Counted from the stretch's first letter, positions 54,097-63,858 are shown. The stretch is 64,000 nt of DNA from Candidatus Caenarcanales bacterium (GCA_022447685.1 JAKVAO010000001.1:1-64000), one strand, 5' to 3'. A program made the numbers and translations. Notes: generated from the letters alone by a model not told the origin.

Positions 54097-55281
54097 CTAT
54101 TGTTCAGTCTTATCTGCAACAGTAATTTTTAGATCTAAATTATCAGAAATATTATTCGTTGGGATAAACTCTTCTTTTATGATTTGAAGGCTCTCATTCC
54201 CTCTTAGAACCTTGTGTTGATCCAAGATACTTGCCTTAATATTTTGTACTAATCTATGGTTATTGTAATCAATACCTTTCAGACTTATATAATGTGTAAT
54301 TTCGTTAAATAGACCTTCTTTTATAAAGCTTGATGTTAGTTTGGGACCAGCTTCAAGTATGATTCTTGGATACTTCTTTAAATATTCTTGAAGTGAGTTA
54401 AATAAATTATCTTCTAGAATTACCTTGTCACCTGGACTTTTAGGCTTAAGCTTACTTACTTTTAACTCATTTATAGTTCTATTTTCAGCTTCTGTAAAAA
54501 TATTTAGCTTCCTTCTCTCTTTTTCAGAAAAGTCTTGTGTTTTTTTGAGAATTAATAAATCTGGATTCTTAATATCATTTAGCTTTAGTTCAACTTTGCT
54601 ATACCTAACATTTAAACTTGGGTTGTCCATCTTCACAGTGTTAATTCCTGTTATTAATAAATCATTTACTGACCTCAATCTATGAACTTCTTTACGAGAA
54701 TTACTATTGGTTATCCATTGATCACTCACTTTGGTAATCATAGAGCCATCTGCATAAGATGCGATTTTGATATTAATCCATGGAAGCTCTGACTCAAGTT
54801 TATGGAAAAAAACACGGTTTAAGTAATCACTTTCTATCTTAGTCTCTTGAGAAATTTTTTTAGGACCAATAATTTCGGTACCATTTTTTAGTAATTCTTT
54901 ATAACTTGCTTCCCGAGCTGAATTCAAATCTGGATTAGGGTCTCTAGTACTAAATATAAGTCTTTTGAATTTATATTTCTTTATAAGATCTATACAGGGC
55001 GGTGTTTTCCCATGATGATTACATGGTTCTAAACTTACATATATATCTGACTCACTAAGAAGTTTTTCATAGTTACTTGGGTTTCTTGCTATAGCATCTT
55101 GAATTGCATTTACTTCTGCATGAGCTTCTCCAGATTTTCTATGAAATCCTTTACCAAGTATAAGATTGTTATGAACAATTACAGTACCAACAATTGGATT
55201 GGGAAAAGCTTGTGTTTCACCTAGCTTAGCTAACCTGAAGCATTCGTGGAGAAATTTTTCATCAAAATTACTTGGAGACAT
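54097..55281 (-). CDS. ribD: bifunctional riboflavin biosynthesis deaminase/reductase RibD
   Basis: 394 aa. N-terminal deaminase domain with zinc ligands in HAEVNAI (54-60) and PCNHHGKTPPC (86-96). C-terminal reductase domain with INIKIASYADGSM, TGINTVKMDNPSLNVR and the Gly/Glu segment LEAGPKLTSSFI. Converts the pyrimidinedione intermediate of the riboflavin pathway in two steps. The C-terminal reductase domain is somewhat divergent. It overlaps mazG by 14 nt; no ribE, ribBA or ribH nearby. Confidence 0.93.
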   Translation of the reverse strand: MSPSNFDEKFLHECFRLAKLGETQAFPNPIVGTVIVHNNLILGKGFHRKSGEAHAEVNAIQDAIARNPSNYEKLLSESDIYVSLEPCNHHGKTPPCIDLIKKYKFKRLIFSTRDPNPDLNSAREASYKELLKNGTEIIGPKKISQETKIESDYLNRVFFHKLESELPWINIKIASYADGSMITKVSDQWITNSNSRKEVHRLRSVNDLLITGINTVKMDNPSLNVRYSKVELKLNDIKNPDLLILKKTQDFSEKERRKLNIFTEAENRTINELKVSKLKPKSPGDKVILEDNLFNSLQEYLKKYPRIILEAGPKLTSSFIKEGLFNEITHYISLKGIDYNNHRLVQNIKASILDQHKVLRGNESLQIIKEEFIPTNNISDNLDLKITVADKTEQ

Positions 55282-56113
55282 GTTTTAATTCTTCGTTCTG
55301 TTTATGCTTTGCTTTTTGCCAGAATTCTTGAAGCTCTGTTGGACTATGTTCTTTTAGGCTTGAGGAACCTGATTCCTTTACTATATCCATCATAATATCA
55401 AAACGGTTAGTAAATTTATTATTGGTTTTTCTTAAAGCTTCCTCTGGATCAATCTTGAACCATCTTGCAAGATTAACTACGGTAAAAAGAATGTCACCTA
55501 ATTCTAGCTCTGCTGCATCTTTTTCTGATTTACTCAATTCTTCTTTTGCAAAGCTTACTTCTTTGAACTCCTCTATCTCACTTTGAAGTTGTTCGTATAG
55601 TTTTCTCTCTTCATCCCATTCAAAACTCTCTCTAACTGCTTTCTTTGAGATTTTCCAAGCTCTTGCAAGTGAAGGTAATTCTTTCGGGATGCCTTCAAAT
55701 ATCGATTTTCTGTTTTTCTTTTCCTCTTTTTTGATTTTCTCCCAGTTATTATCTACTTCATCTGTGTTTTTTACACTTGCATCAGAGAATACGTGAGGAT
55801 TTCTTCTAATCATCTTCTCGTTGATATAATCCACGACATCTGAGAATTTAAATGCTCCTCTCTCTTCTGCAATTTCAGAATGAAGCATAACTTGTAATAA
55901 AACATCACCAAGTTCTTCTTTTAAAGTGTGGTTTGCAATTTTCTGCTTTTCAGGATTAGCCTCCTCAACTTCATCTACTGCTTCTAAGCATTCATAAAGC
56001 TCCTCAAGCAGATATCTTTTGAGTGAACTATGAGTTTGTGTCTTAACCCAAGGGCAGCCTTTTTCTTGATTCCTAAGTGCTGCTACTGTATTTTTAAAAT
56101 CTTCTATAGACAT
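55268..56113 (-). CDS. mazG: nucleoside triphosphate pyrophosphohydrolase MazG
   Basis: 281 aa with two MazG domains. First: CPWVKTQTHSSLKRYLLEELYE and EELGDVLLQVMLHSEIAEE. Second: FEWDEERKLYEQLQSEIEEFKE and ELELGDILFTVVNLARW. The metal-binding ExxE and ExxD motifs are present in both. It hydrolyses noncanonical and damaged NTPs. Operon with ribD. Confidence 0.95.
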   Translation of the reverse strand: MSIEDFKNTVAALRNQEKGCPWVKTQTHSSLKRYLLEELYECLEAVDEVEEANPEKQKIANHTLKEELGDVLLQVMLHSEIAEERGAFKFSDVVDYINEKMIRRNPHVFSDASVKNTDEVDNNWEKIKKEEKKNRKSIFEGIPKELPSLARAWKISKKAVRESFEWDEERKLYEQLQSEIEEFKEVSFAKEELSKSEKDAAELELGDILFTVVNLARWFKIDPEEALRKTNNKFTNRFDIMMDIVKESGSSSLKEHSPTELQEFWQKAKHKQNEELKHVSK

Positions 56114-56154
56114 CAGTTATATATGGTAAAACAATAAAGTTCAACAAATCAACT

Positions 56155-56691
56155 TTAGTTGATCATAAAGCCTATAAAAACAAGAATTATAGTTGTTATT
56201 ACTAAACAGGTTATTTTATTTCTGATTATGAAATTAAACATCCACATAAAAGGCTCGAATAGCATTTGAAAAAAGCTTTTATTAACTTGAACTTTTTCGG
56301 GTTTGTTCCTGTCACCATAGTGATCCTTGAATGACTCATTGTCGATTAGTATGATTTTCTTTCTGATTCTTAATAAATCTTCTATGCACATTTCAAGCGC
56401 TGGCAGGGTTTTGAATAATTTACCTTGATTCTCTTCGTAAGAAGCTTCATAGGCACAAAAATCTTCAGGGGTTAAGCCATAAGTTACTTTGGGTTTATCA
56501 CCAATATTGAAAATGATATAGTCGATTAACTCATAATCTTTTACCAAAGTATCCCTCATTGTTTCTAATAAATCTTGATTGCTGACGATTTTAGACATTG
56601 TTGGGTGTTTAGATTCTAAGAGAAGTTTCTTGTATTCCTTAGTACTCTCCCTAAGTTTGTTAACAAGATCAAGAGCTTCCTCTTTTTCCAT
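56155..56691 (-). CDS. hypothetical C-terminally membrane-anchored protein, 178 aa
   Basis: Starts MEKEEALDLVNKLRESTKE. The first about 140 residues are charged and helical; the end is a hydrophobic tail anchor (two short hydrophobic stretches, MFNFIIRN and CLVITTIILVFIGFMI). No family is recognised. It is a separate gene upstream of mazG (41-nt gap), probably same operon. Confidence 0.65.
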   Translation of the reverse strand: MEKEEALDLVNKLRESTKEYKKLLLESKHPTMSKIVSNQDLLETMRDTLVKDYELIDYIIFNIGDKPKVTYGLTPEDFCAYEASYEENQGKLFKTLPALEMCIEDLLRIRKKIILIDNESFKDHYGDRNKPEKVQVNKSFFQMLFEPFMWMFNFIIRNKITCLVITTIILVFIGFMIN

Positions 56692-57000
56692 ATTATCTTA
56701 CCTTTTTCTGAGCTTAATATATATAATCCCAGTTTTTTGGAGATTTGAAGATTAAAAAAAATAAATTTTGAGTGAGGGTTTTGATCGGTAAAATAATATT
56801 TTTCTAACACAAATATTAACTAAAAATTAAAATGCACAATTGCGTTAATAAAGGATCAACATTTAGGTATATATTATCTATAGATTAGTGAGAATAAAGT
56901 GATATACATATCTCTGTCTGTAAATTAATAGTAGTGCTTTTACCAATCCTTAATCTGGGTATGCAATTACTAGGAATATATCGAAGAGAGGATAAGTGCA
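56692..57000. other. 309-bp A/T-rich intergenic region
   Basis: This region is between divergent genes (56155-56691 minus and 57001 plus). It is very A/T-rich and contains short TATATA stretches that could serve as -10 elements for both directions, but no convincing hexamer pair, tRNA, hairpin or repeat. GAGAGGA lies about 8 nt before the TTG start of the plus-strand gene. Confidence 0.5.
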
Positions 57001-57678
57001 TTGGGTGGACCTTTAAATAATTCGTATAATAAAATACCTCCGCAGTTAAGTAGAGTTGAGACTACTAGTTTAAATGAAACGGGTCTAAATAATTCTACTG
57101 CTACTGGTATTACTGATGAACAGAAAGATAATATCGCCTTCGTTGCAAAGCAGGCACTGGGTGAAACTGATAAAAACCCTAATCCTCAAGCTTTGAAAGC
57201 AATGAAAGATTTGGGGCTCACAACTAAATCTCAAGTTAGAGAGCTTACTAATCCTGACAAGATTACAGACAAGACAATCACCCCTGGGCAGGCAGCAACA
57301 ATAAGTAATGTTGCGACAAGTATAAAAACTAATCTTAAAGAAATAGAAAATGAAACAACAATAGCTAAAGCAGAACCACCTGAAGCTAAAGTTTCAGATG
57401 CAATAATTGTTGGTAATAATAAAGTAGAATCTAATAATGCATGGGGGGCTTTCGGGGTTGAAGTTGTAGCAGATGCAGGGGCTTTCTCTGAGGTTTCTGG
57501 AGAGATTAACCCTGAAACCATAGGTCAAACTTCAGCATCAAATATAAATGGTATTGAAATTGCAAACGCTAAAGGAAATTTACAAGCTTTAGGTTTTACT
57601 CCCGTTACTGATAAGGCAGAAGTAAATAGTATTAGCGGAGCACTTATAGGAATTGCTGGAGAGGGAGAAGTAAGCTAA
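57001..57678 (+). CDS. hypothetical protein, 225 aa, Asn/Thr/Ala-rich
   Basis: TTG start at 57001 after GAGAGGA (about 8 nt). The product is low in aromatic residues, rich in Asn, Thr, Ala and Glu, with no signal peptide or transmembrane helix and no recognised family (TPGQAATISNVATSIKTNL). Composition recalls secreted or surface-exposed repetitive proteins or flagellar-type substrates. It precedes another unknown gene by 16 nt, then the lipoprotein deaminase and sbcDC. Confidence 0.6.
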   Translation: MGGPLNNSYNKIPPQLSRVETTSLNETGLNNSTATGITDEQKDNIAFVAKQALGETDKNPNPQALKAMKDLGLTTKSQVRELTNPDKITDKTITPGQAATISNVATSIKTNLKEIENETTIAKAEPPEAKVSDAIIVGNNKVESNNAWGAFGVEVVADAGAFSEVSGEINPETIGQTSASNINGIEIANAKGNLQALGFTPVTDKAEVNSISGALIGIAGEGEVS

Positions 57679-57694
57679 GCTTAAATAAGTAGGG

Positions 57695-58246
57695 ATGGAC
57701 CTTAGAGATCAAGCTAGAATTTTAGATATCAAAGAGGGATTAGACAAAGGGAAATTTAAACTTTTTTGTCAAGTCGATGATAGTGGAGAAAACAGTAGCT
57801 ATGTTATTGTTGACCCTAGTTTTGAAGCTAAAGGCAAGGTTCTACTTGCACTAGATTTAGTTTATGGTGTTTTGAAACCAAGCTTTTTGGATGGAGCAGA
57901 AGATATTGAGCTGCGTGAGAATAAGTATTTTCAGCAGAGTTTAGAGTTTACCAATGCAAACCAACTGAAAGATCAACTTTTGGATAGGAATGGAGAAGGC
58001 TTTTTCTTTGATCCAACAATGATAGATTTACCTTCTGATTTTGATCCTGAATTTTACAATTCTGCTGGTTCTGTTGTATTTACCTTAGAAGGGCAAATGT
58101 ATAATCATGATGTTCACCTAATCCAGAGATTAAAAGATGGCAAGCTGAAAATTTGTAAAGAAAATGGTGAATCAGCTCATGGTGAATTTATTCTTTTCCT
58201 TGAAATTTCAGGTTTTCACGTACCTGATAATCTCTTCTATCACTAA
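57695..58246 (+). CDS. hypothetical protein, 183 aa
   Basis: Acidic, predicted alpha/beta soluble protein (FKLFCQVDDSGENSSYVIVD, VFTLEGQMYNHDVHLIQRL). No family is recognised. Starts ATG 57695 after AGTAGGGATGG. Part of the plus-strand series leading to sbcDC. Confidence 0.65.
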   Translation: MDLRDQARILDIKEGLDKGKFKLFCQVDDSGENSSYVIVDPSFEAKGKVLLALDLVYGVLKPSFLDGAEDIELRENKYFQQSLEFTNANQLKDQLLDRNGEGFFFDPTMIDLPSDFDPEFYNSAGSVVFTLEGQMYNHDVHLIQRLKDGKLKICKENGESAHGEFILFLEISGFHVPDNLFYH

Positions 58247-58264
58247 TGCTATCCTTATTATTTA

Positions 58265-58852
58265 ATGAAAAAAATATGCTTGCTAAGCTTTGTGTTGTTT
58301 TTCTTGCTATCTTGTTCTAATAACGAGATAGCTCTAAATCCTAGTGAGAATAAGGCTTTAAGTTCAGCTTCTAAAGCTCATATCGCTATGCAAGATTTAA
58401 GTTACGAGGAGCTTAGTTCAGAAGATAGAGAATTGCTTGATCACGCCAAAGATGCTATGTCTAAGTCATATTCTCCCTACTCTCATTTTCATGTTGGTTC
58501 AGCTTTAAGATCATTTGACGGTGAAATTATTACAGGATCCAATGTTGAGAACGCAGCTTATGGTCCTAGTAAATGTGCTGAGCAAGTGGCATTAACTAGA
58601 GCTAATATGATGGGACAAGCCAAGATTAAGACTATAGCTATCATTGGTAAAGGTGAAGATTTTGAGACTGAAGAAGTTGTAGCACCATGTGGGGTTTGCC
58701 GCCAGGTTATCTATGAATTTGCTCAGAGGTCTGATACTGATATTAAGATCATTATGTCGAATTCCAGGCGTGACAAAATTATTGTTTCCACCATCAGTGA
58801 GTTATTGCCACTTGCTTTTGGTCCTAAAGATTTAGGGATTAATGTTGAATGA
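58265..58852 (+). CDS. cytidine deaminase with lipoprotein signal peptide
   Basis: 195 aa. Residues 1-17 are MKKICLLSFVLFFLLSC, a complete lipoprotein signal with lipobox Cys17, then a Ser/Asn-rich linker. Residues about 55-195 are a cytidine deaminase domain: SYSPYSHFHVGSALRSFDG, GSNVENAAYGPSKCAEQVAL (zinc Cys104 and catalytic Glu106), VVAPCGVCRQVIYEF (zinc Cys142 and Cys145). All catalytic residues are present. Cdd converts cytidine to uridine in the cytosol of most bacteria; an exported lipidated form is very unusual. A cytosolic form from Met42 is possible but the signal is in frame and strong. Overlaps sbcD by 4 nt. Confidence 0.88.
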   Translation: MKKICLLSFVLFFLLSCSNNEIALNPSENKALSSASKAHIAMQDLSYEELSSEDRELLDHAKDAMSKSYSPYSHFHVGSALRSFDGEIITGSNVENAAYGPSKCAEQVALTRANMMGQAKIKTIAIIGKGEDFETEEVVAPCGVCRQVIYEFAQRSDTDIKIIMSNSRRDKIIVSTISELLPLAFGPKDLGINVE

Positions 58853-60084
58853 AGATTCTTCACAGTTCTGATTGGCATATTGGAAAGTATCTCTGTGAAA
58901 GAAAGAGATACGATGAATTTGAAGCTTTTTTTGACTGGTTATTAAAAGAGATTGAAATACTTGAAATAGACGTGCTTCTTGTTGCTGGAGATATTTTTGA
59001 TACTGCTGCCCCTAATAATAGGGCTCAACAGATTTACTATAGTTTCCTTTCTAATTTAGTTAAATCCAAGTGCAGGCACGTAGTTATTATTTCTGGTAAT
59101 CATGATTCCCCTTCCTTCATCAGCGCTCCACAGAATATTCTCAAATCTTTAGATATACATTTAGTTGGAACTGTAACTGGAAACTATGAAGATGAACTAG
59201 TTGAAATTAAAGACAAAAATGGTGATGTCGAGTTATTGGTTTGTGCTGTGCCTTATTTGCGAGACAAAGATGTTCGTAAGTCTCAAGCTGGAGAGAGTAT
59301 TGAAGAGAAATCTGAAAAGCTGGTAGCTGGAATTAAAGAGCATTACCGTGAAGTGATGAATGTCGCTTTAGCTAGAAGGAAAGAGCTTAATTCAGATAGA
59401 TATATCCCTATTCTTGGGATGGGACACTTGTTTACGGCAGGTGCAAGTCCTGGAGAGGGAGTTCGGGATCTTTATGTTGGTTCTTTAGGCTATGTAAGTG
59501 CAGACACTTTTCCTTCGGAATTAGATTACGTTGCTCTTGGGCATTTGCATATTGCCCAGAAAGTTGGGGGAGATGATCGTATCAGATATTGTGGTTCACC
59601 TATTCCTATGGGCTTTGGGGAAGCTAAGCAGGTTAAAAAATTAATTAGTTTAGAGTTTGATGCCAACTCCAATCATCCTAAAATCAGTGAGATACCGATA
59701 CCTAGTTTTCAGTCTCTAGAGAAAATTTCTGGTGATGAAAAGCTTATAGAAACTAGAGTTCAGGATTTAATTAGCTCGAAGAGTAGTGCTTGGCTCGAAA
59801 TTGAGTATGATGGACTTTTGGATGCACAGAATTTTAGAGAGAGAATTATTGAAATTTTGGCTGAAACTGATTTGGAGCTTCTTAGGTTTAAAAATAAAAA
59901 AGTGGTGAATCATTATCTTACCGCTAGTGTTCATGAAGAGAAATTGGAGGACCTTAGTCCTATAGATGTTTTCAATCGTTGTCTAGAGGATAATGAGGTT
60001 GATTCAAATGATAAAGATTTGTTACTTGTCAGTTACTCAGAGATTCTAAAATCAATCCAGGAGGAGGATCTAAAAGCAGAGTGA
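58849..60084 (+). CDS. sbcD: exonuclease SbcCD subunit D
   Basis: 411 aa calcineurin-type nuclease: DWHIG, AGDIFD, GNHDSPSF, and later the LGHLHIAQKVGG metal-binding His. Mre11-type 3'-5' exonuclease and endonuclease that opens hairpins with SbcC. Overlaps the deaminase start-stop (ATGA) and sbcC (GTGA), so the three are translationally coupled. Confidence 0.96.
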   Translation: MKILHSSDWHIGKYLCERKRYDEFEAFFDWLLKEIEILEIDVLLVAGDIFDTAAPNNRAQQIYYSFLSNLVKSKCRHVVIISGNHDSPSFISAPQNILKSLDIHLVGTVTGNYEDELVEIKDKNGDVELLVCAVPYLRDKDVRKSQAGESIEEKSEKLVAGIKEHYREVMNVALARRKELNSDRYIPILGMGHLFTAGASPGEGVRDLYVGSLGYVSADTFPSELDYVALGHLHIAQKVGGDDRIRYCGSPIPMGFGEAKQVKKLISLEFDANSNHPKISEIPIPSFQSLEKISGDEKLIETRVQDLISSKSSAWLEIEYDGLLDAQNFRERIIEILAETDLELLRFKNKKVVNHYLTASVHEEKLEDLSPIDVFNRCLEDNEVDSNDKDLLLVSYSEILKSIQEEDLKAE

Positions 60085-63000
60085 AGATACTAGAGTTACG
60101 TTTCCAGAATTTAAATTCTCTTCATGGTGAATGGATGATTGATTTTCGTGATGATGCTTTTCTTGAAAATGGTATTTTTGCGATTACTGGAGCTACAGGT
60201 GCTGGTAAAACTACTATACTCGATGCGATTACTTTAGCTTTGTTTGGTGCAACAGCGCGCCTAGGTAAAATTACAGAAACTAGCAATGAAATTATGTCCA
60301 GGCATACTGGTGAGTGTTTTGCAGAGATTAGTTTTGAAACAAAACAAGGCAGCTTTAGAGTTACATGGAGTCAGAGAAGATCCCGTAAACAAGCTGAGGG
60401 TAAGTTACAGACTCCCAAGCATGAGATTGTAAATGCTTTAACAGGTGAAATTATTGCCTCAACCAAACTTAGAGAAGTTGAAAAAGCTGTTGAGGATAGG
60501 CTTGGAATGAACTTTAAGCAATTCACTCGCTCTATTTTACTTGCCCAAGGGAGTTTTGCAGCTTTTTTGCAAGCAAGTCCAGATGAAAGGGCTCCTATAC
60601 TGGAGCAAATAACTGGTACCGAAATCTATACACAGATATCGCTCAAAGTGCATGAAAGAAGAAATGAGGAAAAGAGTAAATTACTTTCTTTAGAAGACCA
60701 AGTTTCCAATATTAAGATTTTGACTGAAGATGAGCAGTTGGCGATGCAAAATTTATATTCTGAGAAAGAGAGTCTGAAAGACGCTATATATCAGCAGCAT
60801 AAAGATATGCAGACTGAGCTTTCTAAGCTTAAGAATGAGGAAGCCTGGTTAAGAGAAAAGAATAAACTTGAAACTAACTTGATTAACTTAAATAAATCTC
60901 TTGCTGAAAATGCTTTGGAGCTTGATTCTGCTAAACAAAAACAAGTTAGTTTTGACTCGGCTTATAAGATTTTCTCTGAGTCTAAGAAAGGGAGGCTCAC
61001 TTCAATTCAAAAGCTAAGAGAATTAAATTTTAAAATTTTTGAAGAAGAAAAGGTTCTTGCTAAATCTAGGTTAGATTTGAATAATATTAAACAAGATCAG
61101 CAGAATTTAAAGCAAGAAAAAACTCAGATTGAGAAATTCATAGCGACTTCTTCTAGCAAATTTGAAGAATTCAATAGTTACTTTGCAAAATCTCTTGATT
61201 TGAAAACTATTGAGGCTAATATTAGTAGTCTTGAAGCTTTAGCTAAAGCAAGCTGTAAGCTGGAGCAGGAACTGGATAAAGAGATTAAGTATAAAGAAAG
61301 TCTAGAAACCAAGCTAATACAGGCTCGCAAAGAATTTAAGCAATTAGATCAAGACTCTAAGACTTATGAAGAGAAAAAAGCAAGTTATATAGAGAAGATC
61401 TCTGGCTTAGAGAAGAAAATTAATGATTTGCTGCAAGGCTTTAACCTAGAAGCATTTAGAGAACGAATCGAACTATACTCTCTGATGCTTGAATTAAAAC
61501 AGCTAGAGAAAAGCAAGTGCTCAAGCTTAGAGTCTTTAGATTTATTTGCTAAGGATCTGAAAATTTATGCTGAGAAGAAAGAACTATTAGAAGCATTGTG
61601 TAAGGAACTGGAGAAGAACCGAGAACAGGAGCTTAAAATACTCAACCTAGAGGAAGAGAGAAAGAAATTACTAGCAGGTGAGGCTTGCCCACTATGTGGT
61701 TCTCTTGAGCATCCTTTCGTAGAGTCTAATACGGAGTTTGAAGATTCAAGTTCAGAGCTTTCTATCAAGAAACAAGATTTGGCTGAGCTTTTGGAGAAGC
61801 AGAAGCAAATATTATTGGAGACCGCTGCGCTAGAAAAAGAAATAGAAGTCTTCAATAATAATATTGAGCAGCTCACCGAAAAACTAGAGAACCTGTCACT
61901 AGTAAATGATTTACTTGAAAATCTTAAGAATCAATCAGTTAAGCATCTTGAAGATGATTTACTCGATATGAAAAATAAACTTAAACAGATTGAAAGTTTT
62001 GACTTAGATCTAAATTCTTCAAATAAATTGCTAAGGGAGCTTGACTTAAAATTTGCAAGTTCAGCTGAGCAAAGAAATAGAATCAAAGAAAATGGTTTGA
62101 AACTCAAGTCTGAGTCTGAGCTTTTAGGAAAACGCTTGGTGGATTCTAAAGAAGAACTTAAAAATACAGAACTAGAGTTTGTGAACACACTTAAGCTCAT
62201 AGATGCTTCTCTAGAGATCGATGAAAATATTTCTCGGACTTTTCAGGCTTTGAAATGTAACTATGTAAGCTTGAAAGAGAAGAAATTAGAAGCTGAACAG
62301 CTTCAATTAAGTATTAAAGAAGCAGACTTGAAAGTTTCATCTATAGATAAATCCCTAGGCTTTACACTAGAAAAGCTGCAAGCTCAAGAGTCTGCCTTGA
62401 ATCTGTCTTTAAAACAATTAGAAGAATTAACTTCTCATAGAAAAAGTGAATTCTCTGAAAGTTCCCCAGAGGCTTTGGAAGCAGCTTTGGAGCAGGAAGA
62501 CTTAGCTTTGCAAAGACAAGAAAAAGATCTTATTCAAAAAATTAATGAACTTGAGAATCAAAGATCTTTAGTTAAGCTTGAAATAGATAACATAAGCAAC
62601 CGTATTAAAGAATTAGAATCTGAACTGGAATCTGCTAAGTTTATATACCTAAATGAATTAGAGCAAGCAATAGCTGACTTGAGTCATAACCTTGAAGTTA
62701 AATTTAATGAGCTTAGTGAATTGAATCAAGAGCTTGGAATAATCAAAGAAAAACTGGAATCTAATGCTCAAGCCAAAAAAAACTTTGCTGAAAAAATTCA
62801 GCAGCTTAATATGCAGAAAAAAGAACTCGAAAGATTTAATTTATTGCATGAACTTATAGGTTCTTCAGATGGTAAGAAGTTTAGGAATTTTGCTCAGGGT
62901 TTAAGCTTTGAGATTATGATAAATCAAGCAAATAGACAGCTAGAGAAGATGACAGATAGATATTTGTTGATTAGAGATGAAAAAAACAATTTAGCATTAA

Positions 63001-63356
63001 ATATTCTCGATAATTATCAGGCTGGAGAAATTCGTTCTACTAAGAATCTGTCTGGTGGTGAAAGCTTCATTGTCAGTTTGGCCCTAGCGCTTGGCTTATC
63101 TAAGATGGCGAGTAACAATATTCAGGTTGATTCATTGTTTTTGGATGAAGGCTTTGGTACCTTGGATGAAGAGGCTTTGGAAACTGCAATTTCTGTTTTA
63201 TCTGGCTTGAAAGAAGATGGTAAGTTGATTGGAGTTATTTCCCATATCCCTGCACTTAAAGAACGAATTCCCACTCAGATTCATATCGAAGCTTCTAGTC
63301 TGGGTAGAAGTTCCATTCATGGCGCTGGAGTTAAAAAAACTGTTGTATGCACTTAG
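60081..63356 (+). CDS. sbcC: exonuclease SbcCD subunit C (SMC-like ATPase)
   Basis: 1091 aa from GTG 60081. Walker A GATGAGKT (37-44), a long antiparallel coiled coil with the zinc hook CPLC (Cys536, Cys539), and at the C-terminus the signature LSGGESF, Walker B LFLDEGFGTLD. ATP-dependent partner of SbcD that cleaves palindromic hairpins and protein-bound DNA ends. It is relevant that a 78-bp inverted repeat persists at 6.2 kb. Confidence 0.97.
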   Translation: MKILELRFQNLNSLHGEWMIDFRDDAFLENGIFAITGATGAGKTTILDAITLALFGATARLGKITETSNEIMSRHTGECFAEISFETKQGSFRVTWSQRRSRKQAEGKLQTPKHEIVNALTGEIIASTKLREVEKAVEDRLGMNFKQFTRSILLAQGSFAAFLQASPDERAPILEQITGTEIYTQISLKVHERRNEEKSKLLSLEDQVSNIKILTEDEQLAMQNLYSEKESLKDAIYQQHKDMQTELSKLKNEEAWLREKNKLETNLINLNKSLAENALELDSAKQKQVSFDSAYKIFSESKKGRLTSIQKLRELNFKIFEEEKVLAKSRLDLNNIKQDQQNLKQEKTQIEKFIATSSSKFEEFNSYFAKSLDLKTIEANISSLEALAKASCKLEQELDKEIKYKESLETKLIQARKEFKQLDQDSKTYEEKKASYIEKISGLEKKINDLLQGFNLEAFRERIELYSLMLELKQLEKSKCSSLESLDLFAKDLKIYAEKKELLEALCKELEKNREQELKILNLEEERKKLLAGEACPLCGSLEHPFVESNTEFEDSSSELSIKKQDLAELLEKQKQILLETAALEKEIEVFNNNIEQLTEKLENLSLVNDLLENLKNQSVKHLEDDLLDMKNKLKQIESFDLDLNSSNKLLRELDLKFASSAEQRNRIKENGLKLKSESELLGKRLVDSKEELKNTELEFVNTLKLIDASLEIDENISRTFQALKCNYVSLKEKKLEAEQLQLSIKEADLKVSSIDKSLGFTLEKLQAQESALNLSLKQLEELTSHRKSEFSESSPEALEAALEQEDLALQRQEKDLIQKINELENQRSLVKLEIDNISNRIKELESELESAKFIYLNELEQAIADLSHNLEVKFNELSELNQELGIIKEKLESNAQAKKNFAEKIQQLNMQKKELERFNLLHELIGSSDGKKFRNFAQGLSFEIMINQANRQLEKMTDRYLLIRDEKNNLALNILDNYQAGEIRSTKNLSGGESFIVSLALALGLSKMASNNIQVDSLFLDEGFGTLDEEALETAISVLSGLKEDGKLIGVISHIPALKERIPTQIHIEASSLGRSSIHGAGVKKTVVCT

Positions 63357-63447
63357 GACCCGCTGAAAAATATCCAATACTGCTACTGTTTCTGATTTAT
63401 ATACAATTTATAAATTGATTTTTCTTTGCTTTGGGTAATATTTAAAT

Positions 63448-63699
63448 ATGTCATCTAAAAGCTTAAAGAAAATCAGAGCTTTAAAAAAAGAGCAAATCAA
63501 TAAAATTATTAAATTTGCGTGGCAAGATAAAATTAGCTTCGAAGAAATTGAAGAAACCACTGGACTCAATGAAGCTGAAGTTATTATTGTTATGAGACGT
63601 GAACTTAAAGCAGGGAGCTTCAGACTCTGGCGTAAACGTGTCTCTGGTAGGCTTACTAAGCATAAAAAGCTTGAAAAATATAAGTTGGATTTAGAGTAA
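63448..63699 (+). CDS. TIGR03643-type small protein (DUF2805)
   Basis: 83 aa. The segment IIKFAWQDKISFEEIEETTGLNEAEVIIVMRRELKAGSFRLWRKRVSGR is the whole family pattern: a helix-turn-helix-like unit and the basic RKRVSGR. Function unknown, often called TIGR03643. It is a single gene ending before two strong hairpins. Confidence 0.85.
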   Translation: MSSKSLKKIRALKKEQINKIIKFAWQDKISFEEIEETTGLNEAEVIIVMRRELKAGSFRLWRKRVSGRLTKHKKLEKYKLDLE

Positions 63700-63723
63700 A
63701 AAACTTTTTAAGAATAAAGATTA

Positions 63724-63781
63724 AGCAAAGAGAGTCTCATGAATGGGAGAGATTAGAGATAGAGAAGAGACTCTCTTTGCT
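63724..63781. repeat. 15-bp inverted repeat hairpin
   Basis: Arms 63724-63738 and 63767-63781 are perfect complements (core GCAAAGAGAGTCTC), loop 28 nt. No T-run follows on either strand, so it is not a classic terminator. Could be a processed 3' end, a regulator binding site or part of a small RNA. Confidence 0.7.
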
Positions 63782-63790
63782 GGTAATTTG

Positions 63791-63858
63791 AAAGCTCAAT
63801 CTAGTGTTTTAGGAAGCACATTGGGAGATTGATTAGACTAGTTTGAGCTTTTTCTTAA
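63791..63858 (+). terminator. hairpin with T-run after it (probable terminator)
   Basis: Arms 63791-63805 and 63837-63851 pair with one mismatch (AAAGCTCAA/TTGAGCTTT outer part), loop about 31 nt. The second arm runs into CTTTTTCTT. As a plus-strand terminator it would end the 63448 gene or a small RNA; the loop is longer than usual. Confidence 0.45.
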
